Origin: CAG-791 sp000431495
Lineage (GTDB): Bacteria; Bacillota; Clostridia; Lachnospirales; Lachnospiraceae
NCBI GenBank assembly: GCA_052117605.1
Contig: JBQKIT010000007.1
Length of the DNA: 64,000 nt
Strand: one strand, 5' to 3'
Numbering within the stretch: the first letter of the stretch is position 1; every line of letters begins with the position of its first letter. The position numbers and the translations under genes were made by a program. Positions 32,938 to 41,930 of this stretch are shown piece by piece. The notes under the pieces were generated by a model. It saw nothing but the letters and a program-made list of their open reading frames with translations. It did no database searches and had not been told where the DNA came from.

Positions 32938-34506
32938 TTACTGAACCTGATAAATTGCAGAAAAATCAACTGCATAAAGCGGATAACCCGCATAGCCGTC
33001 AAATTTCTTGTCGTACACAAGGATATTCGCAATATCCTGCAGATAAACGCTTGCCGCGTTCTCTGTCAGCACCTTCTCGCAGGCCTTGAATTCCTGCTCT
33101 CGAACCGCTTCATCGATTGCCTCTGTCGCAGCCGCGTAGTGCTGATCAAATTCCTCCGACTGGAAGTTTACAAAGTTGTTCCCCGCATCGGAGCGATATC
33201 TGGACAGGAATGCTGTCGGAGATGCAATCGCGCCGTCTACCGAAACAATGGTTGCTTCATAGTCGCGGTTGGTATAGACATTCTCCAGCCAGGTTGCCCA
33301 GTCCACCTGATTGATGTTCATGGTGATTCCCGCTTCTGCAAGATCATTCACCAGCACCTGCGCCGTATCTACGTGCACCTGATATACCGAGGGCACGGTA
33401 ACCGTGAAGGAGAAGCCATCCGGATAGCCGGCCCTGGCAAGAAGCTCTTTGGCTTTTTCCGTATTCTTCGCATAGGTATCTGCAAGAGATTCGTCGTAAT
33501 AGGCTGCAAGTCCGGGAATCATTGCGGTCCCGATCTCTGTTCCATAGCCATAGTCCACAGTATCGATGATGTTCTGCGGATCAATGGCATAGCAGAGTGC
33601 CTGCCGAACCTCAAGCTGATCAAAGGGCTCTGCCGCATTGTTCAGATACAATGCCTGCACGGCATTGGAATTGCCGATGTTCAGATTGGCTCCCGCCGGG
33701 TCCACCTGCTCGGTGGTGGAAGCATCCGCCGTGAATCCGTCGATTGCTCCGGACTGGAAATTCACAAGCTCCTGAGAGGAGTCTGCAAGGAAGCGTACGG
33801 TAACCTGATCCAGATGTGCCGGCGTCCCCCAGTAATTCTCAAAGCGCTTCAATGTCAGATGATCCTGAACGGCATAATCTTCAAATGCAAAGGGACCGGT
33901 CCCTACCGGATTTAATGCAAGCTCGCCGTTGTTGTCCGAATCCTTCGGAACAATCGCCTGGGAAGCATCTGCAAGGAAATCCGTATCGCCCTTCTTCAGA
34001 GTAATCACAATCGTATGATCGTCCGAAGCTTCGAAGGTATCGATGTTGTCATAACCTGTGATCTTGCTGTCGATGGCGTGCTGAATGGAGTACAGAACGT
34101 CTTCTGCGGTCACTTCATTCCCGTTGTGGAACTGCACGCCGTCACGAAGCGTAAAGGTGTAGGTCTTCGCATCCTCACTGATCGTGTAATCCGATGCAAC
34201 CGCACCTGCGAAGGTTCCATCGGTCTGTACCTTGACCAGTCCTTCATAGATGTTGAAATAGATGCTCTTGGCATCTGCCGTGGTTGCCGTAAAGGGATCC
34301 AGATTATCGACCTCGGTCGCCAGTCCGTAGACAAAGCTTCCGCCGTCCTTTGCTTCTCCGGTTTCTCCTTCGGTACCTGATGCAGCTGCCTCTGTTTGTG
34401 TGTCTGCCGCAGAGGATGTCTGCGTGGATGTGGTGCTCGTTCCGCATGCAGCCAGATTCAGTGCTGCTGCCAGAGCCAGAATGATGGATAGAGATTTACT
34501 CTTCAT
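32938..34506 (-). CDS. Peptide/nickel-type ABC substrate-binding lipoprotein
   Basis: A 522-residue lipoprotein of solute-binding family 5. The lipobox is LNLAACG (Cys near residue 21), followed by a Thr/Ser/Glu-rich tether to about residue 52. The SBP family 5 signature region is seen around AKTYTFTLRDGVQFHNGNEVTAEDVLYSI. It captures peptides or similar ligands on the cell surface and passes them to the permeases encoded downstream. The start at 34506 has AGGAGG nine bases upstream. A nickel or opine ligand is possible within this family; the sequence does not decide. Confidence 0.92.
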   Translation of the reverse strand: MKSKSLSIILALAAALNLAACGTSTTSTQTSSAADTQTEAAASGTEGETGEAKDGGSFVYGLATEVDNLDPFTATTADAKSIYFNIYEGLVKVQTDGTFAGAVASDYTISEDAKTYTFTLRDGVQFHNGNEVTAEDVLYSIQHAIDSKITGYDNIDTFEASDDHTIVITLKKGDTDFLADASQAIVPKDSDNNGELALNPVGTGPFAFEDYAVQDHLTLKRFENYWGTPAHLDQVTVRFLADSSQELVNFQSGAIDGFTADASTTEQVDPAGANLNIGNSNAVQALYLNNAAEPFDQLEVRQALCYAIDPQNIIDTVDYGYGTEIGTAMIPGLAAYYDESLADTYAKNTEKAKELLARAGYPDGFSFTVTVPSVYQVHVDTAQVLVNDLAEAGITMNINQVDWATWLENVYTNRDYEATIVSVDGAIASPTAFLSRYRSDAGNNFVNFQSEEFDQHYAAATEAIDEAVREQEFKACEKVLTENAASVYLQDIANILVYDKKFDGYAGYPLYAVDFSAIYQVQ

Positions 34507-34610
34507 AATGTAATTCCTCCTGCTGCTGTTCCGCGTCAGCGCGGATATAGCGCAGTGATAGTATTGCACCACATCGTCATCAATGCAAGTTAATTTTTTA
34601 ACAAGGCGAA

Positions 34611-35447
34611 TCAGTCCAGCTTCGGAAGGACCTCCGAGAGCTTCTCCAGAGCCTGCGTCTCGTAGAATTCCATGGTGCCTCCGTCCATGGCCTGTGCCAT
34701 CTTCGGATCAATCGGAAGAGAATCAATCAGAACGGTATTCTCTGCCTTTGCAACCTCATCCGCATGACTCTCACCGAACATGTAAACCTTCTCTCCGCAG
34801 TGCGGGCAGGGTACATAGCTCATGTTCTCCACAATGCCGAGAATCGGAATCTGCATGTCCTTTGCCATGTTGACGGCCTTCTTCACAATCATGGAGACCA
34901 GATCCTGCGGCGTTGTCACAATAATGATTCCATCCACCGGAAGAGACTGGAATACTGTCAGCGGAACATCTCCGGTTCCCGGAGGCATATCCACGAACAT
35001 GTAGTCCACATCACCCCATTTTACATCAGTCCAGAACTGCTTGACGACGCCCGCAACAATCGGTCCTCTCCAGACGACCGGCTGCTCCTCGTTCTGCATC
35101 AGCAGGTTCATCGACATAACCTTGATTCCGGTAGACGTCTCTGCGGGAATCAGCGTTCCGCCCTCTCCGTCCGGACGAACCCCCTCCACACCGATATCAT
35201 CGCTGGTTACCCCGAACATTCTCGGAATACTGGGGCCTGTAATATCACAATCCATGATACCGGTCCGATATCCGTGGCGCAGCGACCAAAGCGCGCAAAG
35301 TCCCGTCACGGATGACTTTCCGACACCGCCCTTTCCGCTGACAACACCAATCATTTTCTTCACACGGCTGCCCGGATTGGCATCCACCTTAAAATTTGCT
35401 ACCGGCATCGGAATCTTTCCGTCCGGTGTTTTCTTCTCTTCTACCAT
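34611..35447 (-). CDS. Mrp/NBP35-family Fe-S carrier ATPase
   Basis: A 278-residue P-loop ATPase of the Mrp/ApbC family, which carries and delivers Fe-S clusters. The deviant Walker A is VVSGKGGVGKSS at residues about 37-48, the Walker B-like block YMFVDMPPGTGD near 130, and the cluster-binding CPHC near residue 204. AGGAG lies 11 bases before the ATG. The many Fe-S proteins of this window are potential clients. It appears monocistronic. Confidence 0.93.
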   Translation of the reverse strand: MVEEKKTPDGKIPMPVANFKVDANPGSRVKKMIGVVSGKGGVGKSSVTGLCALWSLRHGYRTGIMDCDITGPSIPRMFGVTSDDIGVEGVRPDGEGGTLIPAETSTGIKVMSMNLLMQNEEQPVVWRGPIVAGVVKQFWTDVKWGDVDYMFVDMPPGTGDVPLTVFQSLPVDGIIIVTTPQDLVSMIVKKAVNMAKDMQIPILGIVENMSYVPCPHCGEKVYMFGESHADEVAKAENTVLIDSLPIDPKMAQAMDGGTMEFYETQALEKLSEVLPKLD

Positions 35448-35488
35448 AATAACGGTTTCTCCTGCCGCATTCTCTCTGCGGCTGCTCT

Positions 35489-36253
35489 CTACTGATTAAT
35501 CACAATTCCCACCGGGCAATGATCCGAGCCAAACACCTCGGTATAGATCATCGCATCCTGCAGCTGCGGCACCAGTACATCCGATACAATAAAATAATCG
35601 ATCCGCCAGCCCGCATTCTTCTCTCTCGCACGGAAACGATACGACCACCAGGAATACACACCCGCCTTGTCCGGATGAAAATGCCGCCAGGTGTCCGTAA
35701 ATCCACTGGAAAGGAGCGCCGTCATCTTGCCGCGTTCCTCATCCGTAAAGCCTGCATTGTGATGGTTGGAGGACGGATTCTTCAGGTCAATTTCCTGATG
35801 CGCCACATTCAGATCACCGCAGAAAATAACCGGTTTCTTCTTCTCCAGCTCCTTCACATAAGAAAGAAAAGCATCTTCCCAGGTCATCCGGTAATCAAGA
35901 CGTTCCAGCTCCTGCTTCGAATTCGGCACATATTCGGTGATCAGATAATATTCCGGATATTCCAGTGTAATCACACGGCCTTCGTGGTCATGCTCCGGAA
36001 TTCCAAGGCCATAGCTCACGGAAAGCGGCTCCTCCTTTACAAAAACAGCCGTCCCGGAATAGCCTTTTTTCTCCGCGTAGTTCCAGTACTGGTGGTATCC
36101 CGGAAGATCCATCTCAATCTGTCCCTCCTGGAGCTTCGTCTCCTGAAGGCAGAGCGCGTCCGGATCCTCCTTCTGCAGAAACTCATAGAACGTTCCCTTT
36201 CCCACGCAGGCGCGCAGTCCGTTTACGTTCCATGAAATGAATTTCTTCGTCAT
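35489..36253 (-). CDS. xth: Exodeoxyribonuclease III
   Basis: A 254-residue AP endonuclease/3'-5' exonuclease of the ExoIII family. Catalytic residues are visible: N-terminal ISWNVNGLRA (Asn), LQETKL (metal Glu), YVPNS, CGDLNVAH (Asp/Asn), and the C-terminal RIDYFIVS and GSDHCPVG (Asp-His). It repairs abasic and oxidised sites. It follows apt by six bases on the same strand. Confidence 0.95.
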   Translation of the reverse strand: MTKKFISWNVNGLRACVGKGTFYEFLQKEDPDALCLQETKLQEGQIEMDLPGYHQYWNYAEKKGYSGTAVFVKEEPLSVSYGLGIPEHDHEGRVITLEYPEYYLITEYVPNSKQELERLDYRMTWEDAFLSYVKELEKKKPVIFCGDLNVAHQEIDLKNPSSNHHNAGFTDEERGKMTALLSSGFTDTWRHFHPDKAGVYSWWSYRFRAREKNAGWRIDYFIVSDVLVPQLQDAMIYTEVFGSDHCPVGIVINQ

Positions 36254-36259
36254 AGGTAA

Positions 36260-36790
36260 TTACTTGCCCTCGTACTTGATTGCGGAATAGACCGGATACG
36301 GCTCCAGTGCCTTGCGGCCCTCCAGACCCTCGAGCTCCATCAGAACCAGAATGCCGGCAACCTTTCCGCCGAGCTTCTCAACGAGCTCAATCATTGCCTT
36401 TGCAGTTCCGCCGGTTGCCATCAGATCGTCCACGATCAGAACCTTCTGACCGGGCTGAATGGAATCCTCATGCATCTCCAGAGTCGCTGTGCCGTACTCA
36501 AGCGCATAATCCACCGAAACGGTCTTCCACGGAAGCTTGCCCTTCTTGCGGATCAGAACCATCGGCTTGTGAAGGTTGTACGCAATCGGAGTTCCGAAAA
36601 TAAAGCCTCTCGACTCGGCTCCGACCACAACATCGAAATCTACATCCTTAACCAGATCCTGCATGGTATCAATTGCCATGTGCAGTCCGTCAGCATCCTG
36701 CGCAACCGTTGTGATGTCACGGAACATAATGCCTTCCTGCGGGAAATCCGGAATGGTACGTACATAGTCTTTCAGATCGTTCTTAATCAT
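36260..36790 (-). CDS. apt: Adenine phosphoribosyltransferase
   Basis: A 176-residue type I phosphoribosyltransferase converting adenine and PRPP to AMP. The N-terminal IPDFPQEGIMFRDITT and the PRPP loop VLIVDDLMATGGTA are diagnostic, with ESRGFIFG between. The start at 36790 is supported by AAGGAG eight bases upstream; the frame is open 76 codons further, but that part overlaps the leader and has no site. Probably co-transcribed with xth and the upstream HypA-like gene. Confidence 0.96.
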   Translation of the reverse strand: MIKNDLKDYVRTIPDFPQEGIMFRDITTVAQDADGLHMAIDTMQDLVKDVDFDVVVGAESRGFIFGTPIAYNLHKPMVLIRKKGKLPWKTVSVDYALEYGTATLEMHEDSIQPGQKVLIVDDLMATGGTAKAMIELVEKLGGKVAGILVLMELEGLEGRKALEPYPVYSAIKYEGK

Positions 36791-36863
36791 AGCTGTGCTC
36801 CTTTTTGTTCTGACGGCTTCCTGCCGACATTCTCCGGGAATCTGACTGCAGGGCAGCAGATTC

Positions 36864-37208
36864 TCAGGCTTCTCCCTCAATGCTCTCCACAACGCAGCCG
36901 CTCCCCGATCCCCGGATCCATTCGGCACTGCCGCCGCAGACCGGACAGGAGAATGCATGCTCATGCGGAAATTCATGACCGCACACCGTGCACCGCAGCT
37001 TCGCCGGATGCCGGACAATCACAAGCTGCGCGCCCTCACAGACCGTCCCCTCTGATGCGGAATCAAAATAAATCTGCATGCACTCCTCTACCAGATCCGA
37101 AAGCTCGCCGATCCGCAGACAAATCTTTGTCACGCTGCAGAGATGGTTCTCCTCTGCGGTTCTTTGAACAGTATTCAGAATCCCCAGTATAACGGGAAGT
37201 TCGTGCAT
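36864..37208 (-). CDS. Second HypA/HybF-like protein
   Basis: A 114-residue HypA-like protein. I start it at ATG 37208 so that it begins MHELPVI, because the free N-terminal Met-His-Glu forms the nickel site in this family; a TTG four codons earlier would add residues before it. The zinc site is CTVCGHEF...CPVCGG. It shares only the family pattern with the homolog at 18960-19322. It lies upstream of apt with no hydrogenase gene nearby. It could deliver nickel to a different enzyme. Confidence 0.85.
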   Translation of the reverse strand: MHELPVILGILNTVQRTAEENHLCSVTKICLRIGELSDLVEECMQIYFDSASEGTVCEGAQLVIVRHPAKLRCTVCGHEFPHEHAFSCPVCGGSAEWIRGSGSGCVVESIEGEA

Positions 37209-37347
37209 TGCAGATTCCAATCCTTTATAATCAGTGGAGAACAGCGCTTTTGTGCGTTCACGGAGACTATTATACGTTGCGCCCGCTGTTTTTCAAAGAT
37301 CAGAAAGTACACCAAACCGCTAAAAGTGTGGTTATTGAGGACAATAT

Positions 37348-38469
37348 ATGGAAGATATCAACATTGCACTGTTAATTGATGCCGATAACATCAGCTCCAA
37401 ATACATTCCCGTCATTTTAAGTGAGCTCTCCAAATACGGGAAGATCACCATCCGCCGCATGTACGGCGACTGGTCGCAGGAGCGGCTCCGCTCGTGGCTC
37501 GGCTGTTCCGCAGGATATTCGCTGACGCCTGTGATGCAGCCCAACAATACCCCGGGGAAGAACGCTTCGGACATCGGTCTCATCATTGATGCGATGGACA
37601 CGCTGTACGCAGACTCCGTGCAGGGTTTTTGCATCGTATCAAGCGATGGCGACTTCAACAAGCTTGCCACCCGGCTTCGGGAATCCGGAAAGGTTGTCAT
37701 CGGCATGGGAGAAAAGAAAACTCCCGAGTCCTTCCGTGTCTCCTGCGAGCGTTTTATTTTCCTTGATGTCATCAGCGGAAACAGTGACAGTGAGGAGGAA
37801 GAAGCTTCTTCCCGCTCCAAGGGCAAGGACAGTCCCAAAAAGAAAAACAGCTCCGGAAGCTCCTCCGCCAGAAACTCCTCCGGCAAGACCGGCTCCGCAG
37901 CCGGAACCTCCGCGAAGAAACGGTCTGTGGCTGCACAGGAGACCGCTCCCACCTACGCAGGCAGCTCCTACGATGACTTTCTTCCCGGCGATTCTGCTGC
38001 CGATGAGGAGTCCGCAGAGCCCGGCTTCACCGCGAAATCGGAAATTGAATCTGCCATTGTCAAGATGATTACGGACAATGCTGCGGACGGAAAGGAAACA
38101 GGACTTGGCGAGGTTGGCTCCCGCCTCGTCAAGATCTTCCCCGACTTCGATATCCGGAACTATCACTACAGCAAGCTTTCAGAATTCTTAAAAGATCTTC
38201 CTTCCCTCACGGTAAGTGCCCGCGACAACGGGGTATGGATTTCTCAGAAGATCACAGCGGATTCCGAGATTGAGAAGCAGATTCTGTCGATTTTCCGCCA
38301 TCACGACACCAATGATCTCAATATCAGCGTCCTCAAGCAGGCGCTTCAGGACATGAATCCGAATCTCGATGCCACCATTCGCAAGAGCGGTGTGACCAGA
38401 TTTTCGGTTTATCTCAACCGCAACATTCACTCTGTCGAAGTAAACGGAAGGCACGTCACCCTGCGGTGA
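37348..38469 (+). CDS. NYN-domain RNase with OST-HTH (LOTUS) domain
   Basis: A 373-residue protein. Residues 1-140 are a NYN/LabA-like PIN-fold nuclease domain with acidic residues in LLIDADN (5-13), NASDIGLIIDAMD and VSSDGDF. Residues 145-215 are a Ser/Lys/Ala-rich disordered linker. Residues about 230-300 are an OST-HTH/LOTUS RNA-binding domain (EIESAIVKMITDN...GVWIS), and 305-373 a third small domain of similar layout. This fits RNA processing or decay. GAGGA precedes the ATG. A terminator hairpin overlaps its stop codon. Confidence 0.88.
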   Translation: MEDINIALLIDADNISSKYIPVILSELSKYGKITIRRMYGDWSQERLRSWLGCSAGYSLTPVMQPNNTPGKNASDIGLIIDAMDTLYADSVQGFCIVSSDGDFNKLATRLRESGKVVIGMGEKKTPESFRVSCERFIFLDVISGNSDSEEEEASSRSKGKDSPKKKNSSGSSSARNSSGKTGSAAGTSAKKRSVAAQETAPTYAGSSYDDFLPGDSAADEESAEPGFTAKSEIESAIVKMITDNAADGKETGLGEVGSRLVKIFPDFDIRNYHYSKLSEFLKDLPSLTVSARDNGVWISQKITADSEIEKQILSIFRHHDTNDLNISVLKQALQDMNPNLDATIRKSGVTRFSVYLNRNIHSVEVNGRHVTLR

Positions 38470-38482
38470 CGTGCCTTTCTTT
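38450..38482 (+). terminator. Terminator overlapping the NYN stop codon
   Basis: GGCACGTCACC pairs perfectly with GGTGACGTGCC around CTGC, followed by TTTCTTTG. The TGA stop (38467-38469) lies inside the right arm, so the last codons of the gene are also terminator stem. Confidence 0.85.
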
Positions 38483-38517
38483 GTACATAAATACAACCCA
38501 TCTACGTGCTTCGAAGG

Positions 38518-40560
38518 TCAGTGTTTCCCCAGCTTCAGATTCACCCGGATCTCAAAGCTTGCGCCTTCTCCCAGGCGGCTTCGAACCTGAATGGATCCTC
38601 CCATCGTTCCGATGACCTTCCTTGCAATCGACAGCTCGTTCTCCGGCTGATCGAAAAGAACCGGCAGACGGTCCTCCGAAATGCCGCAGCCATTGTCTTC
38701 AATCCGGAAATGATAATAGGCACTTCCTCGCACCGGAGCATCGGAAGAAGCCGTCAGTGTAATGGTTCCGCCGCTCGCCGTGTTCTCCACCGCATTCTCA
38801 AGGATGCACAGAAAAGCAAGCTCCAGCCCGGCTTTTCCTCCGATGACAGAATCCGGCATTCCCTCCGTCATCTCTACCGAGAAAATAATTCCCTTTTGTC
38901 TGCATCTCGGCCAGATCACCAGCCGCACCAGATCCAGACAGGATTTCACGAAGAAATGATCCTGCGCGGCCGGCATCCGCTCATTCGGATTTAATTTCGA
39001 TATCGCTGCCAGATCGCTCATGTAGTCCGGCATGGAGGCAGCCGTTTTTACGATTTTCTCCATCTGCTCCCGAAGCTTGTCCGGATTCCGTTCCCCCTGA
39101 GACATCCGCGCCGCACTCTGAATGCTTCCCATCTGTCCCTGAAGAAGGCTTTCCATGCGAAGAATGGATTTGTCCTTCTCCTTGGAGAGCACCCGCTGAT
39201 CCGTTTCTTTCTTTTTCAGCGACAGCTCTGTCCGGGAGAGATCCTTCTGAAGTCCGAGAACCACTCCATCCAATTCAGCTTTCCGTTTCTTCTCCTGCTC
39301 CAGATCCTGCTGTGCCTTCTTTTCCGCTCCGGAAACCTCCCATTCCAGCTTCAGAATCCGGTCCTGATATTCCCGTTCTGACTGCTGCTTTCTGGTTTCC
39401 AGGGTGCTCAGCTTTTCCTCCAGGGCCTTTCTCGCAGCTGCCGCTTCCTCTGCAGCCTTCTGCGCCGCGGCAAGCTCCTTCTCCAGAGAAGCCAGACTCT
39501 CCGCATGCTTCTGCTTTTCTTCCTTCCAGGCCTTTGAGAACTGATCGGAAACGCTGCGGCGGGTCTTCTCCACTGCCGCCTTCTTCTCCTTCTCTGCCTG
39601 ACCGAGCTTCTCCTTGATCAGCTTTTCGGCGGCCTCCGATTCTGCTTTTGCAAGCCGGACTGCTTCCTCTACCTGCTCTCTTGCCCGGGCTTCCATCTCT
39701 TCCATGCTCTTTGCGCTGTTTTTCCCGGAGTTTTCAGCCTTTTGAGCAAGCTTCTCCTTCTGCAGGCGCGCCTCTTTTTTCCGGTCGCGTTCCACCTGCT
39801 GCATCACATCACTGATCTCATCGAAAATCAGATACAGCACCGTCCTGCTGCCATCCTTATAGGCGGCATTGACAGACATATGACAGGGAATCGCGTTCTT
39901 TCCGTCCTTGTCCTGAAGCGTTACCTGCATCGAAAGCGGCTTTGGCTTTTTCAGCACCGACATTTCTCCCGTCAGTGTGACCATTCGTTTCTGGTCTTCC
40001 TGCTTCAGCATAAAGAAAGCATTCTGATCCATCCGCTCATAGACAGCCGCCTCTTCCATTCCGAGCTTCCGGAAGAACCAGCCGTTTACATACATGACGC
40101 GGATATCATTTCCCTGCGTGGTCAATGTCATAATGCCGCACGGCAGGGCCTCCGCAAAGCCGCGGATCTGCTCCACATCCGTCCGCAGATATTTGCGTGA
40201 CATTCCGACGTACACAATTTCAAATCCGACACCCTCGCGGTGAAACGCCAGCGTACAGCGGATATTGATCGAGGATTCCTCGTGCTTCGGAATCAGATTG
40301 ACATCAAACACCGCAATCGTCGTGGTCTCCAGACCCGGGGCCGACCGAATGGATGCAATATCCACGTTGTAGACCTTCGGATCCTCCTGAATCGCTTCCC
40401 GCAGGAATTCATGAATCGACCGGACGCTTCTCAGATGCCGGATCTCATTCGGCGTGATCCAGATGATGTCATCTGCAAGAAACGTGCTGACCGCGTCCAC
40501 GTCCTTTTTATTAAAAAATGAATTCAGAAAATTTTTTCCAAAATCTATAGCACTTTGCAT
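38518..40560 (-). CDS. Degenerate histidine-kinase-like sensor with SnoaL/PAS and coiled coil
   Basis: A 680-residue cytoplasmic protein. Residues 1-130 resemble a SnoaL/NTF2-like domain (FLNSFFNKKDVDAVSTFLADDIIWITP), 135-250 a PAS-like domain, about 255-480 a long Lys/Glu/Ala-rich coiled coil, and 570-680 a HATPase_c fold with N box ILENAVENT and DNGCGI. No H-box histidine is seen before it, and the usual GxGL lid motif is replaced by ENELSI. It may bind ATP without acting as a standard kinase. The start at 40560 leaves an 80-base divergent promoter gap; an earlier ATG at 40638 would leave two bases. Confidence 0.8.
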   Translation of the reverse strand: MQSAIDFGKNFLNSFFNKKDVDAVSTFLADDIIWITPNEIRHLRSVRSIHEFLREAIQEDPKVYNVDIASIRSAPGLETTTIAVFDVNLIPKHEESSINIRCTLAFHREGVGFEIVYVGMSRKYLRTDVEQIRGFAEALPCGIMTLTTQGNDIRVMYVNGWFFRKLGMEEAAVYERMDQNAFFMLKQEDQKRMVTLTGEMSVLKKPKPLSMQVTLQDKDGKNAIPCHMSVNAAYKDGSRTVLYLIFDEISDVMQQVERDRKKEARLQKEKLAQKAENSGKNSAKSMEEMEARAREQVEEAVRLAKAESEAAEKLIKEKLGQAEKEKKAAVEKTRRSVSDQFSKAWKEEKQKHAESLASLEKELAAAQKAAEEAAAARKALEEKLSTLETRKQQSEREYQDRILKLEWEVSGAEKKAQQDLEQEKKRKAELDGVVLGLQKDLSRTELSLKKKETDQRVLSKEKDKSILRMESLLQGQMGSIQSAARMSQGERNPDKLREQMEKIVKTAASMPDYMSDLAAISKLNPNERMPAAQDHFFVKSCLDLVRLVIWPRCRQKGIIFSVEMTEGMPDSVIGGKAGLELAFLCILENAVENTASGGTITLTASSDAPVRGSAYYHFRIEDNGCGISEDRLPVLFDQPENELSIARKVIGTMGGSIQVRSRLGEGASFEIRVNLKLGKH

Positions 40561-40640
40561 AACCGTAATTTCCAATGAATAATCTGGTACAATAGCTTCA
40601 TCAAAGATTCGCTGTATGATAGCATCAGGAGGCACCACTT

Positions 40641-40961
40641 ATGGCAACCAACGAGAAACACACAAACGAGACCGCTTTCGCATCCGGCAGAGAAACTGCG
40701 GAGCGCGGCGAAATCATCACGCTGACGGATGACTGCGGCAATGATATTGATTTCGAATTTCTGGATCTGATCGAATATTCCTCAAACAGCTACGCTGTGC
40801 TCATCCCCACCGATGAAGCTGCCGATCAGGTTCTGATCTTCAAGGTGGAAAATGCAAGCCTTGAGGACAATACCTTTTCGCCTGTAGAAGATCCGGACCT
40901 TGCGCAGGCCATCTTCGATCTTTTCCGTGTCAAAAACGAAGAATATTTCGATTTCACGTGA
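40641..40961 (+). CDS. DUF1292 protein
   Basis: A 106-residue acidic protein of the DUF1292 family (YrzB-like). The conserved core is ITLTDDCGNDIDFEFLDLIEYSSNSYAVLIP and the end VKNEEYFDF. The first 22 residues are an extra polar tail. AGGAGG lies eight bases before the ATG. The function is unknown. It is divergent from the kinase-like gene and convergent with the lipid kinase. Confidence 0.9.
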   Translation: MATNEKHTNETAFASGRETAERGEIITLTDDCGNDIDFEFLDLIEYSSNSYAVLIPTDEAADQVLIFKVENASLEDNTFSPVEDPDLAQAIFDLFRVKNEEYFDFT

Positions 40962-40985
40962 CTCTGCTCACCTTCCCCCTGGTTC

Positions 40986-41921
40986 TTACTCCAGAAAACG
41001 CAGCTTTTCCTTCAGCATCCGGACAGAAACATGATCCGACTTGCGGTTCACCTCCCCATCTGTGTGCACCCAGACAGGCTCTGACGTCCGGATGTCTGCC
41101 TGTGTTCCCGCAAACGCATGAATACAGGAAAAACGTTCGTGCCTTCCGAAAAGAACATAGGGAAAAATCCGGTAAAATGCCCGGTTGTGCTCAGGGTCCG
41201 CAATACACAGGTTGATCCGACCATCATCCGGATCCGCAGCCGGCGCAAAACGGAAGCCGCCGCCCTCAAACTGGTGATTCATTCCTGCCATCAGGAACAG
41301 ATGGGAATAATGCAGTTTTTCCTGTTTTCCTTCCTGCTCCAGAATGATCTCCGCGCTTCCGCTTCTCTGCCCCCGGAGCACGCGGAAGGCAGAAACCAGA
41401 TATATCAGCTTGCCAAGTCCCAGCCGGTTCAGCGCTCCCTTATAACGGGAGCGGCCCGCCATTTCGCAGACCCCCGCATCAAAACCAACGCCGCAGCTTA
41501 CCGCAAATCTTCTGGTCTCACCCGTATCTGCGTAACAGATTTCTCCGATGTCGCAGGTGCGCCGCACCCGTCCCTCCAGAATCCGTTCCGCGAGCTGCTC
41601 CGGCTTTCCGGGCAGTTTCATATCACGCACAAGGTCATTGCCGGAGCCTGCAGGAATGTGGGCAAACAGCACTCTGCCGGGATGCTCCAGTCCATTGACC
41701 GCTTCGTTGACGGAACCATCTCCGCCCACCGTCACGATACACAGCTCCTCCGGGCAGGACTTCTCCAGCCTCCTGCAGATTTCTTCGATCCCGCAGTCCC
41801 TGGAGGAGTAATGCACCTCATAGTCCTTCCCGCTGTTTCGGAATACGGGCTCCAGCTTTTTCCAGATTTTACCGGTTTTCCCGGACGCACCTGCCGGATT
41901 CACCACCACATGAAAATACAT
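40986..41921 (-). CDS. Diacylglycerol/lipid kinase (DagK/YegS family)
   Basis: A 311-residue lipid kinase that would phosphorylate diacylglycerol or a related lipid at the membrane. Motifs: N-terminal VVVNPAGASGK, the catalytic-domain VGGDGSVNEAVNG and PAGSGNDLVRD, then the beta-sandwich domain with FAVSCGVGFDAGVCE. Length and motif order are normal. It follows the aldo/keto reductase gene by nine bases and is likely co-transcribed. Confidence 0.93.
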   Translation of the reverse strand: MYFHVVVNPAGASGKTGKIWKKLEPVFRNSGKDYEVHYSSRDCGIEEICRRLEKSCPEELCIVTVGGDGSVNEAVNGLEHPGRVLFAHIPAGSGNDLVRDMKLPGKPEQLAERILEGRVRRTCDIGEICYADTGETRRFAVSCGVGFDAGVCEMAGRSRYKGALNRLGLGKLIYLVSAFRVLRGQRSGSAEIILEQEGKQEKLHYSHLFLMAGMNHQFEGGGFRFAPAADPDDGRINLCIADPEHNRAFYRIFPYVLFGRHERFSCIHAFAGTQADIRTSEPVWVHTDGEVNRKSDHVSVRMLKEKLRFLE

Positions 41922-41930
41922 CGCTTCTTC

